Shown piece by piece: positions 12,056 through 25,070 of a DNA stretch of 64,000 nucleotides. Below the pieces are notes generated by a model. The model was given only the letters and a program-made list of their open reading frames with translations. It ran no database searches and was not told where the DNA came from. Made by a program: the position numbers and the translations under genes. Origin of the DNA: Coniferiporia sulphurascens (taxonomy: Eukaryota; Basidiomycota; Agaricomycetes; Hymenochaetales; Hymenochaetaceae); assembly GCA_002794785.1 (NCBI GenBank), contig NBBA01000006.1, forward strand, positions 744,001 to 808,000, given 5' to 3'. How positions within the stretch are numbered: position 1 is the stretch's first letter; the number at the start of each line of letters is the position of its first letter.

Positions 12056-12468
12056 TTTGTCTCATTGTATGTGTCAGTGTCAATGCTAGAGTGACGCTTG
12101 TACAAGTTCCTTTGTCTGTTCATTGCCATGGCTTGGTTTGTGATCCATTGATATCTCTTGTGGGTTTGCCCAGTTGAGGACTGTGGGTGCACACACACAT
12201 GCATGGCGGCACACCTGTCCCCTTTTCCTGTGCCTGCACTTGTACTTGATCTGCAGATACAGACTGTACATACACATTGTGCTGCTTCCGTACCACAATA
12301 CAAGCTACACTGACATTATAAATTCACGAATATTGAACAAACACACCTATTGTAGTTGACCCATCTACTTAGGCAGTGTAGTCGATCTTACAAGGGGGAA
12401 GGCGCTTCTTACAGCAATTCATTCGAAGTCTACTGACATGAAGGGGAACGTGGCCATCATCCTTGCCA

Positions 12469-15400
12469 TCAATCGTCACCATCACTGTCATCCTCGTCAT
12501 CACTATCTTTCATGGGCCTGGTGAAACCGACCGGGATGGGCACCAGCTGCTTTGTGAACTGGTTGTATATTCTCCACCTATCATCATTGGGCCTACGTTG
12601 ACCCCATACCGGTGGCACATCATAAACGGATATGGGCCCACCCTTGTGGTAGTCAGCTGTATCAGGCAGGTCATACCTTATTGACCCGTCCTTGTAATAG
12701 CTAAACAAAGTCTCATTGAGCTCACAGATGGTATGTGTGGAGTTGCAACTCTCCTTGACTCTCTCATGGAACTCAGGAACTTGGTCAAGTATGAGTAATG
12801 GCAGCCCACTCACAGACTTGACAACAGCAGTGGCTTTAATTGAGTCCAAGTCATCGGCTTTGTAATCTGCGACCAAAACGACATTAGATATTAAGATGCA
12901 GTGACTTACACTGCAAAAATGGGCATACCCTGACTCATGTCCTCAAACCTCAGAACTTTTCCCTCCAACTCCAAAACGTCCTCCCCCTTCTGTAAGCCCT
13001 CCTGCTCCTTGATTATCATGGCCGCAATCCGTCTAAGCATCTTACAAGGTATCATATGGGCAGTGGGATCCTTCGACTCCCAGCTAAAATTGTCCTCATC
13101 TGGGACACCCACAAGACGAAGCTCGTACTTGATGAGGAATGCACGGAACCCTGTGTATTTAACCAGGCTACATGGTGGCTTTTCCTTCGAGTCTTTGCAG
13201 GCTTCTTCCCTCATGTCGAATATTGCCTCTGCAAGTGCAATAGTTAGAAGGATAAATAATCAAAAGACAAGCAATGGACATACTTGCAGATGCATTTAGC
13301 TGTTTGGAATAGAGTGTGTGGTTGCAATATGTGGCGCGGCCATCCGTGCATTCCCAATTTATGCCGAACACTGGTTTGTTGGGTTGCGCTATGCCCCGAA
13401 CATCCAGGTCGGCCATTCTGCAACTAAATGAGTGCAATAAATTACCCAGCCCGAGCAGTACAAAAACCCAGATACAATATACCTTATCATCGCATCGATG
13501 TGCTCACTGGTGCTATTGAAGAAGTACAAATTCTTTTCCATCACTACACAAGAAACTTCTGTACTGGCATATATTGCAGTCGAATCATGCACCTTGGAAT
13601 TCCCAGATATATTGACTGCAAATGTAATGGTCACCATTTGAGTGTCTGCAAAGAATCTCTTCAACTACAATAAATATTATCAGCATTTGCAGACTATACA
13701 AAAGGGCACAAATACCATTTGGACAAATTCATTTTTACCTGTGTTCAACAGTGCTGGGAGGTTAGGTGTCATAACCAGAACGTCCTTTTCATTCGCCTTG
13801 CGCCATTCAAATTGCTCACAGAAGCGCTCCCTGATTTCGTCCTGAGTCATGTCCTGGACACCACCAGGAGCTATACTGTAGTATTTTCTTAAGACCATCT
13901 CATTGTATGGCCCAGATGGGTCTATTGATCACTCAGCAAAAAATCCATCATCGAAATTTAAAAAAACTCGCCTTCCTTTGGTTTTGGAAACTTGTCTTGG
14001 TGCCATGAAGCATACACATTGTATGGGTTTGCCTCTCGAGATTCCTTATACTTAATGCCGAGTTTGCACAGGATATACGACAAGTCGGCCCATCCTTCCT
14101 CCTTGCTGATCGCATCTATCTCCTGCATGAATGTATCATATGCTACCTCCGCTCTTCACATCGTGGAGGTTCATATCGGACCAGCCTTGGACTCCCTGCC
14201 CTGGCTTTCGTCAGGCAATGCCACTCCAACTGACTGTGCTCCACCTTTACCCTTCCTCTTACCATCACTCTTCCTCCCCCTTGATTTGCTTTTGAAGAAT
14301 GTTTCCTAGGATGAGACAAATCGTCACCACTCTCTTGCACACACTCACGTATCATGTCTTCTTTGTCGTCGATATCGCCTTCATGATCAGACAGTTGTGA
14401 CTTGTACTTGTCTTCTGTGCCATCACCATCACTGTCACCATCGACCTCCTCCTGACTAGTTCTCGGAGCAATGGTACGATCAGTTCGATTCCCCCCATTG
14501 CGAAGACCGGTGCAAGCAGAAGGGTTCAGAGGGCCCCCAGTGGCGGACTCGATGGGAACACCCGCTTCATGCAGGGACTGTGGAGAGGAAAGCTGAGCCG
14601 GTGTCCTGGAGTCGTACTCCTCATTAGCTGAGATAGTATGTCAATAAAATTATATGGGCGAGGCTGGATGAAAATCTGCTTACTGGTTGCTCTAAGAGGA
14701 GCTGCTGTGCCTACTGGCACCACTGGCATCCTGCTCGCATCTCCTGAAGACGCATTATCCAATGCATCCATCTGGGGTGATCTCTGCTCTTGCACCCTGG
14801 GTCATGGTGTTGTTGATGGTAAACGGGCTGGGACATGCTGTGTAAAGCTTCTGGCAATGCCGCCCCTTGCAATGACAGCCTGCATATGTGCAGGCAGGGT
14901 CGGTGTATCATTTGCATCAATAGAAAGTAGACTCCCTGCCGGCCCCTCGACTAAAGCTTGATTGCGTTGGTTAGACAATCTGGATGTCATCCTCCTGGAG
15001 AGATTGAAGCTGTCCTCTTCGAGAGATTCTCCCTGTCTTGAACACTTGTTTGGCTGAATATATTGCAAAAAAATTAGGGAGATGATTGAAAGTCAGAAAA
15101 TATATCTTACTACCTCTGCAATGACATTTTCCACAGAATCACCAGAGAGACAATGTCTTGCGCATCCGAGAGCACCTTCCTTGAGGCTTGCCTGTTCGAT
15201 TGCCTGTGGTCTCACCACCTCTTCACATTGATTACGCTCGACCCATTCCCGCTGCTTGCACTGAACTAGTTTGTCCTGTGAGCGAGCAATCCGCTCATAT
15301 TCTGTGTCGACCTGTTCGACCTGCTCAGGCTCAGGCTCAGGACTAGCCCCTTCTTCCTGCCCTTGTTCTGCTTGCGCCGACTTTACCATGTCTTGTTCCA

Positions 15401-15804
15401 TTCACACTCGCTCCATTCGCACTCGCTCCACTTGCCCTGTCTCAGCCTGCTCTTGTTGCAATTGCTGTTGACCGACCGATTCAATATTCTCAGCTTCCTC
15501 CTGACTCATCTGCATAAGTTAACATAATTTTTGTTTGAAGACAGAAAAGTCCTTACCGCATTTCCTGCTCTCCTGGAAATTCTCGCCCCCTTTCCCTTAT
15601 GTTGACCTCCGTTCGTATCTTCTGGGACATTATTTCCGTCTCCAATGGGGTCGTTAGGACAGGCTTTCTTCCTAGCCTTGCTCAATGTCTGGTTTATCAT
15701 CGTCAGTTGGCCAGTCGGTTCCATTTCCTGGCGAAATGTAAGGTGTGGTGCAAAAACTGACATAACAATAAAAGTCAGACCTTGTGCTTATTACTCCTCA
15801 TCAT
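12469..15804 (-). CDS. KDZ cargo gene 1: large unrecognised multi-exon protein
   Basis: Probable start at 15804 (MMRSNKHK), with about eight exons and introns mostly of 50-60 nt whose removal joins the frames; stop TCA (complement) at 12469-12471. The N-terminal half is low-complexity: Gln/Glu-rich with VERVRME repeats, then Ser/acidic, then a basic FFKSKSRGRKSDGKRKGKGG segment. The C-terminal half looks folded, with EEGWADLSYILCKLGIKY, NPYNVYASWHQDKFP, GVQDMTQDEIRERF, FGINWECTDGRATYC, KYTGFRAFLIKYELRL and DDRWRIYNQFTKQLVPIP, and a DSDDEDDSDGDD acidic end. I do not recognise the fold. A TGA at 15402-15404 replaces CGA in one VRME repeat, so this copy may be broken. It lies on the same strand as the Spt5-like gene and opposite the transposase. 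A nuclear DNA- or chromatin-associated role is only a guess from composition. Confidence 0.65.
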
Positions 15805-16630
15805 ACAAACAGGAGGTGTATCAGCCACTTCAGCTAGTTGTATATTAAAAAGTTATTAAATGCGCAGGACAATCACTGCATAGAATATGACTGATACCTT
15901 GTTTTGTACTTCATGTAAACACCATCATGGGGGACGAGAGATGACAAAGAGAAATGAAACGGTGTAGGAATATATGTATACAGGCTGTTTACTGTATGAC
16001 AGATGTGTGCTGTTACAGTCGCAAGACATGAGGACTGGCTCGTGCCCCCCATGGCCTGGCAATGTGGATCATGTGCATGAAAAAAACTTGTGAGTAGACA
16101 TAACCGCCTAATGTCGCCAGGCGCACTTATCTTAATGGAGAGAGTGTTATCATTGCTAATTCACCATCAAAAAACACACCATTCATTTTAGTTCAAGCCG
16201 TTACTAGAATAGAACACGACTAGTAACATGGATTGAACTCGTTTTTTGCTAGGACATACAGGTCATATGGCTTTGCGACTGCACACAAGGCTTTGGGGAT
16301 CATAATCTGAAACCATTCATTTTAGTCCAAGCCAGTGCTAGAATAGATCATGACTCATGTGGATACATTAAAAACTCGGTTTTCGCTAGGACATACAGGT
16401 CAAACAGCTTTGCAACCACACACAAGACTTTGGGGATTGTAATCTGAAACCACATGCAGGACTACCCTGTATATGGAAGGTGGTGTTATTATCACGATCC
16501 CTCGGGTAAAGATAGTGTACTCACATAATTACTTGAAGCGAAACCGGCCCGCCTTGAACTGCAGATGACTTCATCGGAAAGTGAACAAGATAAATGTCAT
16601 CAATTCTATAGCTACAAGTATCCTTATACA
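15805..16630. repeat. Non-coding spacer with a 134-bp tandem duplication
   Basis: Two units begin CCATTCATTTTAGT at 16179 and 16313 and each contains CTAGGACATACAGGTCA and a CTTTGGGGAT tail, ending near 16450. Otherwise I see only the 5' flank of cargo gene 1 and the 3' flank of the Spt5-like gene. Confidence 0.65.
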
Positions 16631-19324
16631 CTACAAACAATCATTTGTATCTGCTAGACACTCGACTTGGGTCACATTCTCAATAGGCTTGGGTGGCCAA
16701 GTGCAATTGTTGGAGTCGACAATCAGTGCCGACTTGAAAAACCCCCCTTCCTTTATTAAGCCCTTAATGGTGACAATGGTCCCCACAAGATCTGGATTGC
16801 CATTGATAACTATTAAATAAATATAACGAACAATATAAATATAGTACGTGGTCATATGAACAACCACCTTACTAAGTAAACGATAACGCAACGATAACAC
16901 CATACGATATAGGAGCTAGTTAGTTATAGTAGTACTAGCCCACGGAACGTGTATATAAGGGGAGCTGGTCTCGCCCTAGAAATATCATCGGTTTACACTG
17001 ATAACCCACCTTGCCTGAACTTCACCACTGCACCTCATCGTCTACCACAACGTGCGTAGATTTTAAGAATAACCAAGGCCAGTTTACCCTTTAGTGGCCT
17101 TCTTGGCCGGAGTGCACTAACCCATGTTAGCTCGGACTGGTAATTGAGCTGAGCATTCTGCATCCTGATGTGTATGTGGCAACAATTGTGATTCAATAGG
17201 CACAGGGAATGTTTGCCCCCACTGAACGATTCTCTCTCCATGTAAATCGGATGAGATGAATCTGAGCGTGAGAAATGTATGTGATATTCTGGAATGCATG
17301 CTTGCAGTGCCGGTGAAAACACCCACATTCCGGGGCCAGAGAAATCTACCCTGAGTCAGCGACAGGAGGGCGAAACGGGCGGATGGGACACTGACCCGTC
17401 AAAGGTTGTGCAGTGACAGCAGACAGAGATTTTGAAGCAATTTTGTCTGCTTCATCTACTGCCCACGGCCCTGCAACGCTCGCACACACAGCAGGTGGGG
17501 GACTTACTGAATGTATACTGTGGGCAGTATATTCCTTTAGTTTTTTCGAATAATAGGCCCTTTCTTTGTCAGAAAGGGGATGTGCACTGTCCAGGCACGA
17601 TACCATCGAGCTGCAACGGTATTAAGCTTCATGGGAATAAACCACTATTGTATTCTTACATGGAGATTAGATGCTTCAACTCTACCATATGTAGAGATTT
17701 ATCGGTCATTCCATCTCACAATATCTGAGCAGTTTTATTGATTGGATGGCAGCTGTGTACATATCTGTAGGTGCCCTTCAGGTTTTTGTCCTTTCGTACC
17801 AAAACATGGAGCCCCTGATATGGATCATGAAAGTGCAGTGAAAGTTCTTTTGAAGTAGAGCATACATGCTCCTGTTCTTGCCTGAAGGCAGGCATGTAGG
17901 TCTCAACCCATTTTGCATGGGTGTTTATCTGGAGGAGTCAAATTGGCAGAATACCACATTGATCATTTATTCCGCAACTAACCTCATTAGTGCCGTCAAT
18001 AGGCTGAATAGATAGAAAGTGCTCATCGACATGAGTTATCATTCCTTCAGCTCCTGTGTTGGTACCTAGTTTCACCTGGACGTGATCTCCGATGGCTAGT
18101 ATATGCCTCACACTGGAGATAGAAATTCGTAGTTCCTTGACTCTGTAGCCACCTGTGTAATCAACGAGATCATAGACGGTGATCTCATCACCGTCCGTGT
18201 CAACGACTACACCACAGAGAGAAGCTTGTGCCCCTGATATAACTCTGACTCTATTGCCACACCTCAGAAAGGGCTCCCCCTTTTCCAGTTTGCCGAAGTT
18301 GCTCTCTGTCAGAGTAAATAATCCGATTTCAAGCAGATTCAGATTTGCCTTTTTCATGAAGTGTATAGCAGGGACTTGTAATTCACATAGACCCTTCCTA
18401 TATGTCCTCTGTCTAAAATGAAACTCAGACTCGCTAATTTTATAAAGCAGGTCCTTAGAGTGGCCAGTTCAACACATCTCGCCATAGTTAAACAATGCCG
18501 GTTCGGGATGCACTTTGCTTTGTCCCCCTTTCAAAGATATACGGGGTATGATCGCCAGGACTATTTTGTCGTTGTCACTCAGCACTGTACAAACACACCC
18601 AATATCGCCTTTGTACAATCCTCTGCATACAACGACCCAATCACCGGGATGGAGTTTGGGGAGAGTAAATGATTCATCATTATCCAGAAGATGCAGAACC
18701 TGTGAATGCTCATTGATTGGCACGGAAAGAATACTCGCTTGGTCGACACTATTGAGATTTCTCCATGCATTGTTAATTTCCACTAATGTATGAGCACGAA
18801 CATAAAATCTTCCATGCAAGACATGTATGGTGAATGCCACACACGGCTTCGATAGGTGTGCATTTATGCGATTTGCATTGAGGAACTCCTTACCAGCCTG
18901 CAGTATAAGCAAGTAGACACTCAGTCTACCAAGAGCAAAACTTAGATACATAAGTAGAAAAAAAATAGCATACCAGGGAGCAGATCATCCAGAGGCATAG
19001 ATCAGGTACAACACCCTTTTCTATTGATTTCTCCCTCTGACTCCGTTCAACATATCTCTTTGCCAGCGTTTTGGCATCGAAGTCTTCTACTGGCGACTGA
19101 GACACATTTCGGGCAAGCATCTGCACACTGGATTTGGGAAAGTCCACATCATCATTGAGGAAATCATCAACTGTATATTCTTTGTCTATACTTTTTCAAT
19201 TCACTAGTCATTATATCTCACCTTCGCCTTTGCCTCCTTCCTCATCCTCCTCAGCACTGTCTGCTTCTTGGGCCTCAATATCCAGCAGTGCCTCAACTTC
19301 ACCAGGTCTTACTCTCTTAGACAT
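16631..19324 (-). pseudogene. KDZ cargo gene 2: Spt5-like NGN/KOW protein, split by a copia solo LTR
   Basis: Starts MSKRVRPGEVE at 19324 with an acidic N-terminus (AEEDEEGG), followed by VDDFLNDDVDF. An NGN-like region at about 19000-18700 includes LWMI, AGKEFLNAN and HVLHGRFYVRAHTLVEI. KOW-type repeats follow: PGDWVVVCRGLYKGDIG (about 18630), GNRVRVISGAQASLCGVV (18260), GDHVQVKLGTNTGAEGMI (18080), YQGLHVLVRKDKNLKGTY (17800) and GNPDLVGTIVTIKG (16790). NGN plus several KOWs is the Spt5 plan, a factor that rides on RNA polymerase II. The long Pol II phospho-repeat tail of host Spt5 is not seen. The LTR at 16811-17068 splits KGKLALV from INGNP, and removing it with one TSD copy (GTTAT on this strand) restores the frame. 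Exons are approximate. Confidence 0.7.
16811..17068 (+). repeat. Copia solo LTR inside the Spt5-like gene
   Basis: A 258-bp copy of the LTR at 1365-1623, with ends TATTAAAT and TTTTAAGA, flanked by a perfect 5-bp duplication ATAAC (16806-16810 and 17069-17073). It interrupts the last coding exon of the Spt5-like cargo gene. Confidence 0.95.
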
Positions 19325-20737
19325 CTGTGCAACGTGATCAGCAAAGTCCGGCACTGTAATCACACAACCTTACCTTTAGTGTAACTGACTAATCAAAAAC
19401 TAAATGCTAAAACATTATATTATTGTTCTTTTACTACCTGCTCTATGTTAAGAGTTATCTATTACACATATCAGCCATGTAAGGATCGAATAAAGAATCC
19501 CAATTTTTTTAAAACTAGGTATCCAAAGTAAATCTAACTAATAAAATGGCTAATTTAAGTCTAGTAGGAAGAAAAAGACAACACAGGGGTATAGCCGATC
19601 GCAGCTAAATGGGCGATGGTGGCGGTTGGGAGAAGAGTTCGGAAGGTGTTCCTAATTTGGTCGACCTGATTGAGTAGAGCAATTGCATGTGAGAAAAAGG
19701 GAATACTTAACTGGAAGTCACACCCTATTAAAATACATAATTGCCACATGCATGATTGCTTGATATTCACACCACTTTCCGCTTTAGGGACACCTTCCGA
19801 TCTTTCACTCTTACCACCACCATCTTTGACTAGTAAAAAACTGTATACTACTTTCTAATCTAAAGTTGCTATATTAAAAAGGAATTACATTAAGTTAACA
19901 GAGCTGAAGTAAGAGCATTGGTAGCATGGTCCTTACACTAGTAATACATTGTGTGGTCAACGTAGCTGGATTAAAAGCATTAGTAGTCAATTGAGCTGCA
20001 GGGGAACCCATCTAGATGCACCTTAATAGTGTGTAACAAATGGTACATGGCCGAATGGAGAGCACAACAGCTTACAGTTGAAACAGCTACTAGAAAAGTC
20101 AAGTTAACCTAAGGCAATACTATACATACCATATTAATAATGGGTAACAAGAAGTACATGGACTGCAAGGGCTCAGCAGCATACTAGTACTGTCAAGAGG
20201 GCCACTTAGGGAGGGACTACGTACCTTATTGAAACAAAGGGGGGTCGTGATAAGCATCGATCATATGTACTGCAACAACTATTAATTGAGTTGTGAAATG
20301 TCGTTGGTAATCTCGGTAAGAAGGCGTCATGTCAGTAATGAGAGGAGAATGCAGATGAAGGGGGGGGGGGATTGAGTTGGCAGGTAGGTCAATGTTTCCT
20401 TCTCTTTTATGTGGGACGTAGCGGGTCATGAGCTCTTAGCAGGTTCACAGGTGCAATTGGATCTATCAGTGTGGAAATTTTTAGCTCAGGGTCAGTTCGC
20501 CTTTATGTTTCTACACCAGAAAGTGGTCACTAAGCATAGGACATGAATGTTCGCTTTGCTTGATGAATCTGCCATATGATTGCAGTTTATGCGGCCCAGT
20601 GCACGGCCGGCCTGTGAATGATAGCTCCGATTTCCATCTGAAGCGACTCCGGACAGTGCCACCCATACATGGCTCTAATAATTCATTTGTCGATTTACCC
20701 TTTTGATTTATTCCCAAATTCTGCTGACTTCCCATAG
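19325..20737. other. 1.4-kb spacer between divergent Spt5-like and transposase genes
   Basis: AT-rich with no convincing gene. It should hold both divergent promoters. A G10 run lies near 20361-20370. No clear TATA box or repeat was picked out. Confidence 0.5.
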
Positions 20738-23700
20738 ATGGGCTTGAAGGGTATAAAACTTACACAGTCTCAGAAGAGAGACCTGAAATCCTGGAGGGAA
20801 GGACCTTCAGGTCTTCTCCCAGGACCACCCTCTTCTGAATATACTGATGGTTCTTCTCCAGAAAAGAGATTTCCCCCACCACTTGTGTTTTTACCAGGTA
20901 ATAGGACACTAGTTCATGTACCCACCTCAGTGCTGCCCATACCATCTAACCCCCATGACATTGATCCGGAGTCTGCCCCAGCTGATGAGGGCATTGCACA
21001 CAATGAGTTGTTTGATCTCATGACCAATGATGCAGAGGAACGCACTGGCTCTTTTTTTATCGCTTCACGGAGGTTACCTCTTGATCCAACTCTCTCGAGG
21101 CATAGGCAGAAGAGGATCTGGCAGTGTCAGAGATGGACCGAGGAAGTAATTCCAATGCTCATTGTGCCTTTCCTCGATGTTCTTCGGCATTCAAAATCAC
21201 TGCACAACCCAGTGGAGCTTCCTGTGGAACCTCGTTGTTCATGTCTGAACCAATGGTTAACCATTCAGGTTTTGTGTGTTTATTGGAATCATGAGTAAAG
21301 TTATTTGACTTACCACCCTGAATCATGAGTTTATTCCATCTCTCAAACCTCAATACCCTGTCCATAGAGACCTGCCCCTGTTGACCGGTGCCGAGACAAC
21401 TCCTTGATCACGGCCCCTTCGGATGCACACCCTGCCTTCCCACCCTGGCTGTTGATTTTAACTTGCTTGAGTTCTGCATCAAGCTCTTTCTGCACTTGAC
21501 ACCGAATCAAACTGCGTTTTGTAGTACGTTAGAGGCTTTTTTGAGGAATCATGGATATGATTTTAAGTCGTTGGTGAGTACAATAATTTTGCCACTCATT
21601 TACAGCTCTATTTAATCGATTTGATAGGATTTGATACAAAAGCGCTTTGGGAACTGCTTGAAATGGTTCAGCACATTGCAAGATGCCATGATGGCTTATG
21701 TTAACAGTGCCATTTCATCTGCCGGTAATGAAGATGTGTACTTGCCTGACAGAGTGACGACCCCTTCAGAGTACATAGGTTCCAGTTCGATCCCTAGCTC
21801 TCCATGCCCAACCAACATTGGGCTGGTCTCTTGTCTCAACCCCCGCCTAAATGATGACTTCCAATTAGACGAACGTGAGTTTATTATGATGTCATCAACA
21901 ACAATGATTACAAGGAAACATACATATTAGTGGAGGACTTCAGCCATGGAAGCTATACCATGGATGCTTTGCCCGAAACCGAGGGTGCAATATTCACTTT
22001 GTACATGTTGAAAACATGCTGATCATCCATCCTATCGGGTTCGGTAGAACATGCCAATACTACCACCGAACCCGGTTCTGAGTGTGGAGAAACCACTGAA
22101 AGCAGACCGAACCCCCGACCTTCAGCCTACCTCCACAAGCGGTGTCCACTCTGTTTTGGGGGAAAGAATTGGACTCGTGATCCTAACTTGGTGTACGTTT
22201 CTTATGCTCGGATATATTGCACTCCCTTTTTGATGTTCCTGCATCTCCTCAGCTTTGATGTGGCGGTCTGTCTGGATGCATGCTTTCAACAAAAGCGGGG
22301 GCAGACAGACTGTGGTCCACCTTACAAACATCTGAAGTCTGTTTTCCTTGATGAGAAGACTGTTAAGGATATGGAAAATGTAGTAGAGTTGATTCACCCA
22401 GTGTGCAAACACAGTCATGGTGGTGCTACCAAAGCAGCAGGCTCAACAAAACTCAGAGTGCCAAATGAGGTACTTGATGAATGTGAACTATCCTTTAAAG
22501 CTGCAGATGAGCGCCATCAGAAAGCTAGCATGCGTTTTTTTTCGGACATGGGTCTCATGGCCCTGCTTTGCTGCCATGATCGGGTCTTATGGTTAGCCAA
22601 CATGCAATCCGCAGGCGAGAAGCAGCACTTTGCTTTCGCCCTGCTTCACACGCTTTTTGAGAACTTGCCGAGTGACACTATCATCGGCGTGCTTTATGAC
22701 GTGGGCTGTCAGTTACATCGCAGTATGGTCAAATGGGGTTTTCTGCCTCAATACGCTGCAAGAATCGTTTTTGCCATAGCAGTTTTTCACATGTTTGGCC
22801 ACCAATGGGCTTGCCAGCTAGTCTATCATCCACGAAAGTGCGAGGGCTTTGGATTTATGGACAGAGAAGGCTGTGAAAGGTTTTGGAGTTCGATCAAGCA
22901 TCTGATACCTACTCTTTGGATTAGTGGTGTGCGTATAGATATTATTTAACCTGCACTCATCCTTGCTAACATTTTTCTCATAAGTTCTACCAGTGTCTAA
23001 CTACAATCGATGCACAAGTGCACCACCTCAGTGCCAATAATCTTTTTAAGCTCAGGGCATGGATGCTCAATCGAACTCGTCAAACTTATCAACGGTTACA
23101 CAATGTGAAAAAAGAATTAGTACGCTGTGCTATACCCGAAGATGAGCTTGCATCCAAGTGGATTAAGCAGGTCGAAGAGCAAACAAAAGCATTGCCATGT
23201 AAGTTGGCTCTTCGAAAAAATTGGATGTACTATAATAACGCATACAACTCAGGTCAGTCAAAGTTGGCGGCACATACTGCAATTGAAGATGTCGCTGTGC
23301 TTCAGTTCAGACCTGAGGCTATTTCCCAGCAGATCCACGCACTTCGGACAAGTCTAGGGAACGAAGACGCCAATATTAGCGAGATTCGGCACTCCATACA
23401 GAGTATGGAAATTGTGTATGCACAAGTCTCTGCAAACCTCCTAGTAAAGAGGAATGCTCTCGGAGTTGGCGATCGAGAAAAACTCGATAAGCTTAAAAAT
23501 AGTCCTTTTCTTAATAACCAGATGAATGTGCGGGCTCTGAAGGCACGTCTGCATGCCAAGATTCAGTCCCGCAAGTTCGAGCTTCAAAGCACTGAGTGGC
23601 CCTATCGGACACAGCATAATGGTATGAAAGGCGAGTTTTTCTAAGTCCTTACTTTTCATTGGCACTAACTCTATAGTCTAGATCATAAGAAGACTGAACT

Positions 23701-24625
23701 AATAGAGTCTCAAGTAAAGCACCGAGATCCTGGAATCATCCAACTCGCAAAGAAGTATAATACATTATGCAAATCTCTTCAAAAACTTGTTAACAAAGGC
23801 AAGGCCCCATGAGGCTCAAGATGTCCGGAACCTGTCGATGTAAAGGGCCTATTTGAATTAGACATTGACAATAATATATGGAACAACATCGGCCTTTACG
23901 ATGAAGATGACATCGACATTCCCCATTGGCTTGGAGATCAAAACATCAGGAATGGTATAAAGGCTTTGCTAGAGGTGCAAAGGTGTGAGGAGGAAGTAAA
24001 ACATCTGGAGAGGGAGAAATCAGCAATGCAAACCTGGTTTTCCGAAACTTGGAGTCTTACTGCAACAGTGTTTCATTCCCCAGGTGAGTTTTTCTTTTAA
24101 CCTTCTTATTTCTATACTTTACCTGATTATCGATTAGAAATATCACCTGGTCTTAAATACACAATTTATCTAAGATGACAATCTCTCCTTGCATTGTATG
24201 TTGAGTGGCAGAGTAAAGTCGAGAGTGTCCCAGTAGCAAGCCACCTTCAATTCGAACCATGGGGACCTACTGAACAGGATCTGGTAACATTTAGGCAAAA
24301 TGAAATGGACACCTGCAGTGTGAGCTATTACGTGAGTCAAGCTAATTCAAGGCGTCATGAAATAGATTCTGATTCGGACTCTATTGAAGCCAAAGGGACA
24401 GAACTTGACGAAACCGATAATGGTGAGTTCCTGGAGCTTGCAGAAACAATTGAGCATGACAACAAGCATACCCTTGCGCTTGATACTCCAGCGGAGGAGT
24501 TGGGGGGTGCGGAATCTACTGAGGATGTGGACGTGGTGGATACAGGTAGTAGACCGGTATTTACTACTCCTTTGAAACGTGCCCGTGTTGGTGATGTACT
24601 GTATTCAATAAGCAGGAACGTTTAA
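20738..24625 (+). pseudogene. KDZ-superfamily transposase
   Basis: This would cut and paste the element. The N-terminal exon (20738-about 21255) ends with RWTEEVIPMLIVPFL and a CSC pair. After a spliced segment come QLLDHGPFGCTP and LAVDFNLLEFCIKLF (about 21390-21490), typical of KDZ N-termini. The catalytic core is one exon (about 22190-22930): CLDACFQQKRG (first Asp), DRVLWLANMQSAGEKQH, LYDVGCQLHRSMVKWGF (second Asp), FHMFGHQWACQLVYHPRKC and GFMDREGCERFWSSIKHLIP (Glu). After a further intron the helical C-terminal part continues, ending with an acidic tail and PLKRARVGD. The three acidic residues of the RNase H fold are present. A TGA at 23810-23812 interrupts the C-terminal domain where relatives have KAPRG, so CGA to TGA is likely. 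Exon borders are approximate. Confidence 0.92.
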
Positions 24626-25070
24626 ATGGGTTGTGCTAAATAGTCATTGATGCGGGATTGCTCAGTTTTGTTTGTGATCTACACAGTTTAGTCGACATTC
24701 ACAAGTCTGTTTGTGCGCCTCAAACCACTGCATTACTGTTAAACATTTGATGAAGAAGGGGGAGGGACGCAATGGTATGCTGATGCTATTTAACGCTGGT
24801 TCTGCTAATAGGGATTGCAACAGGTCTCACGCAAGAGCCAGTGGATCAGACATTGATGCTACTGGATGATATGGTACGTGAGTGACAGGAAAAATATAGT
24901 TTTGAGCATGAAATATCAAGGGAAGTAATACAAGACAGCGTGCAAGGCAAAGCTCTCAAGGAATTTGAAGCTGAATACATTTGTTATTCAATGTCTTGCC
25001 TTATGTCACCCACAGGGCATGCCGCATTTGCTGCCACGCCTCCCGCCTAGCCGTGCCGCAGCACGCCCTC

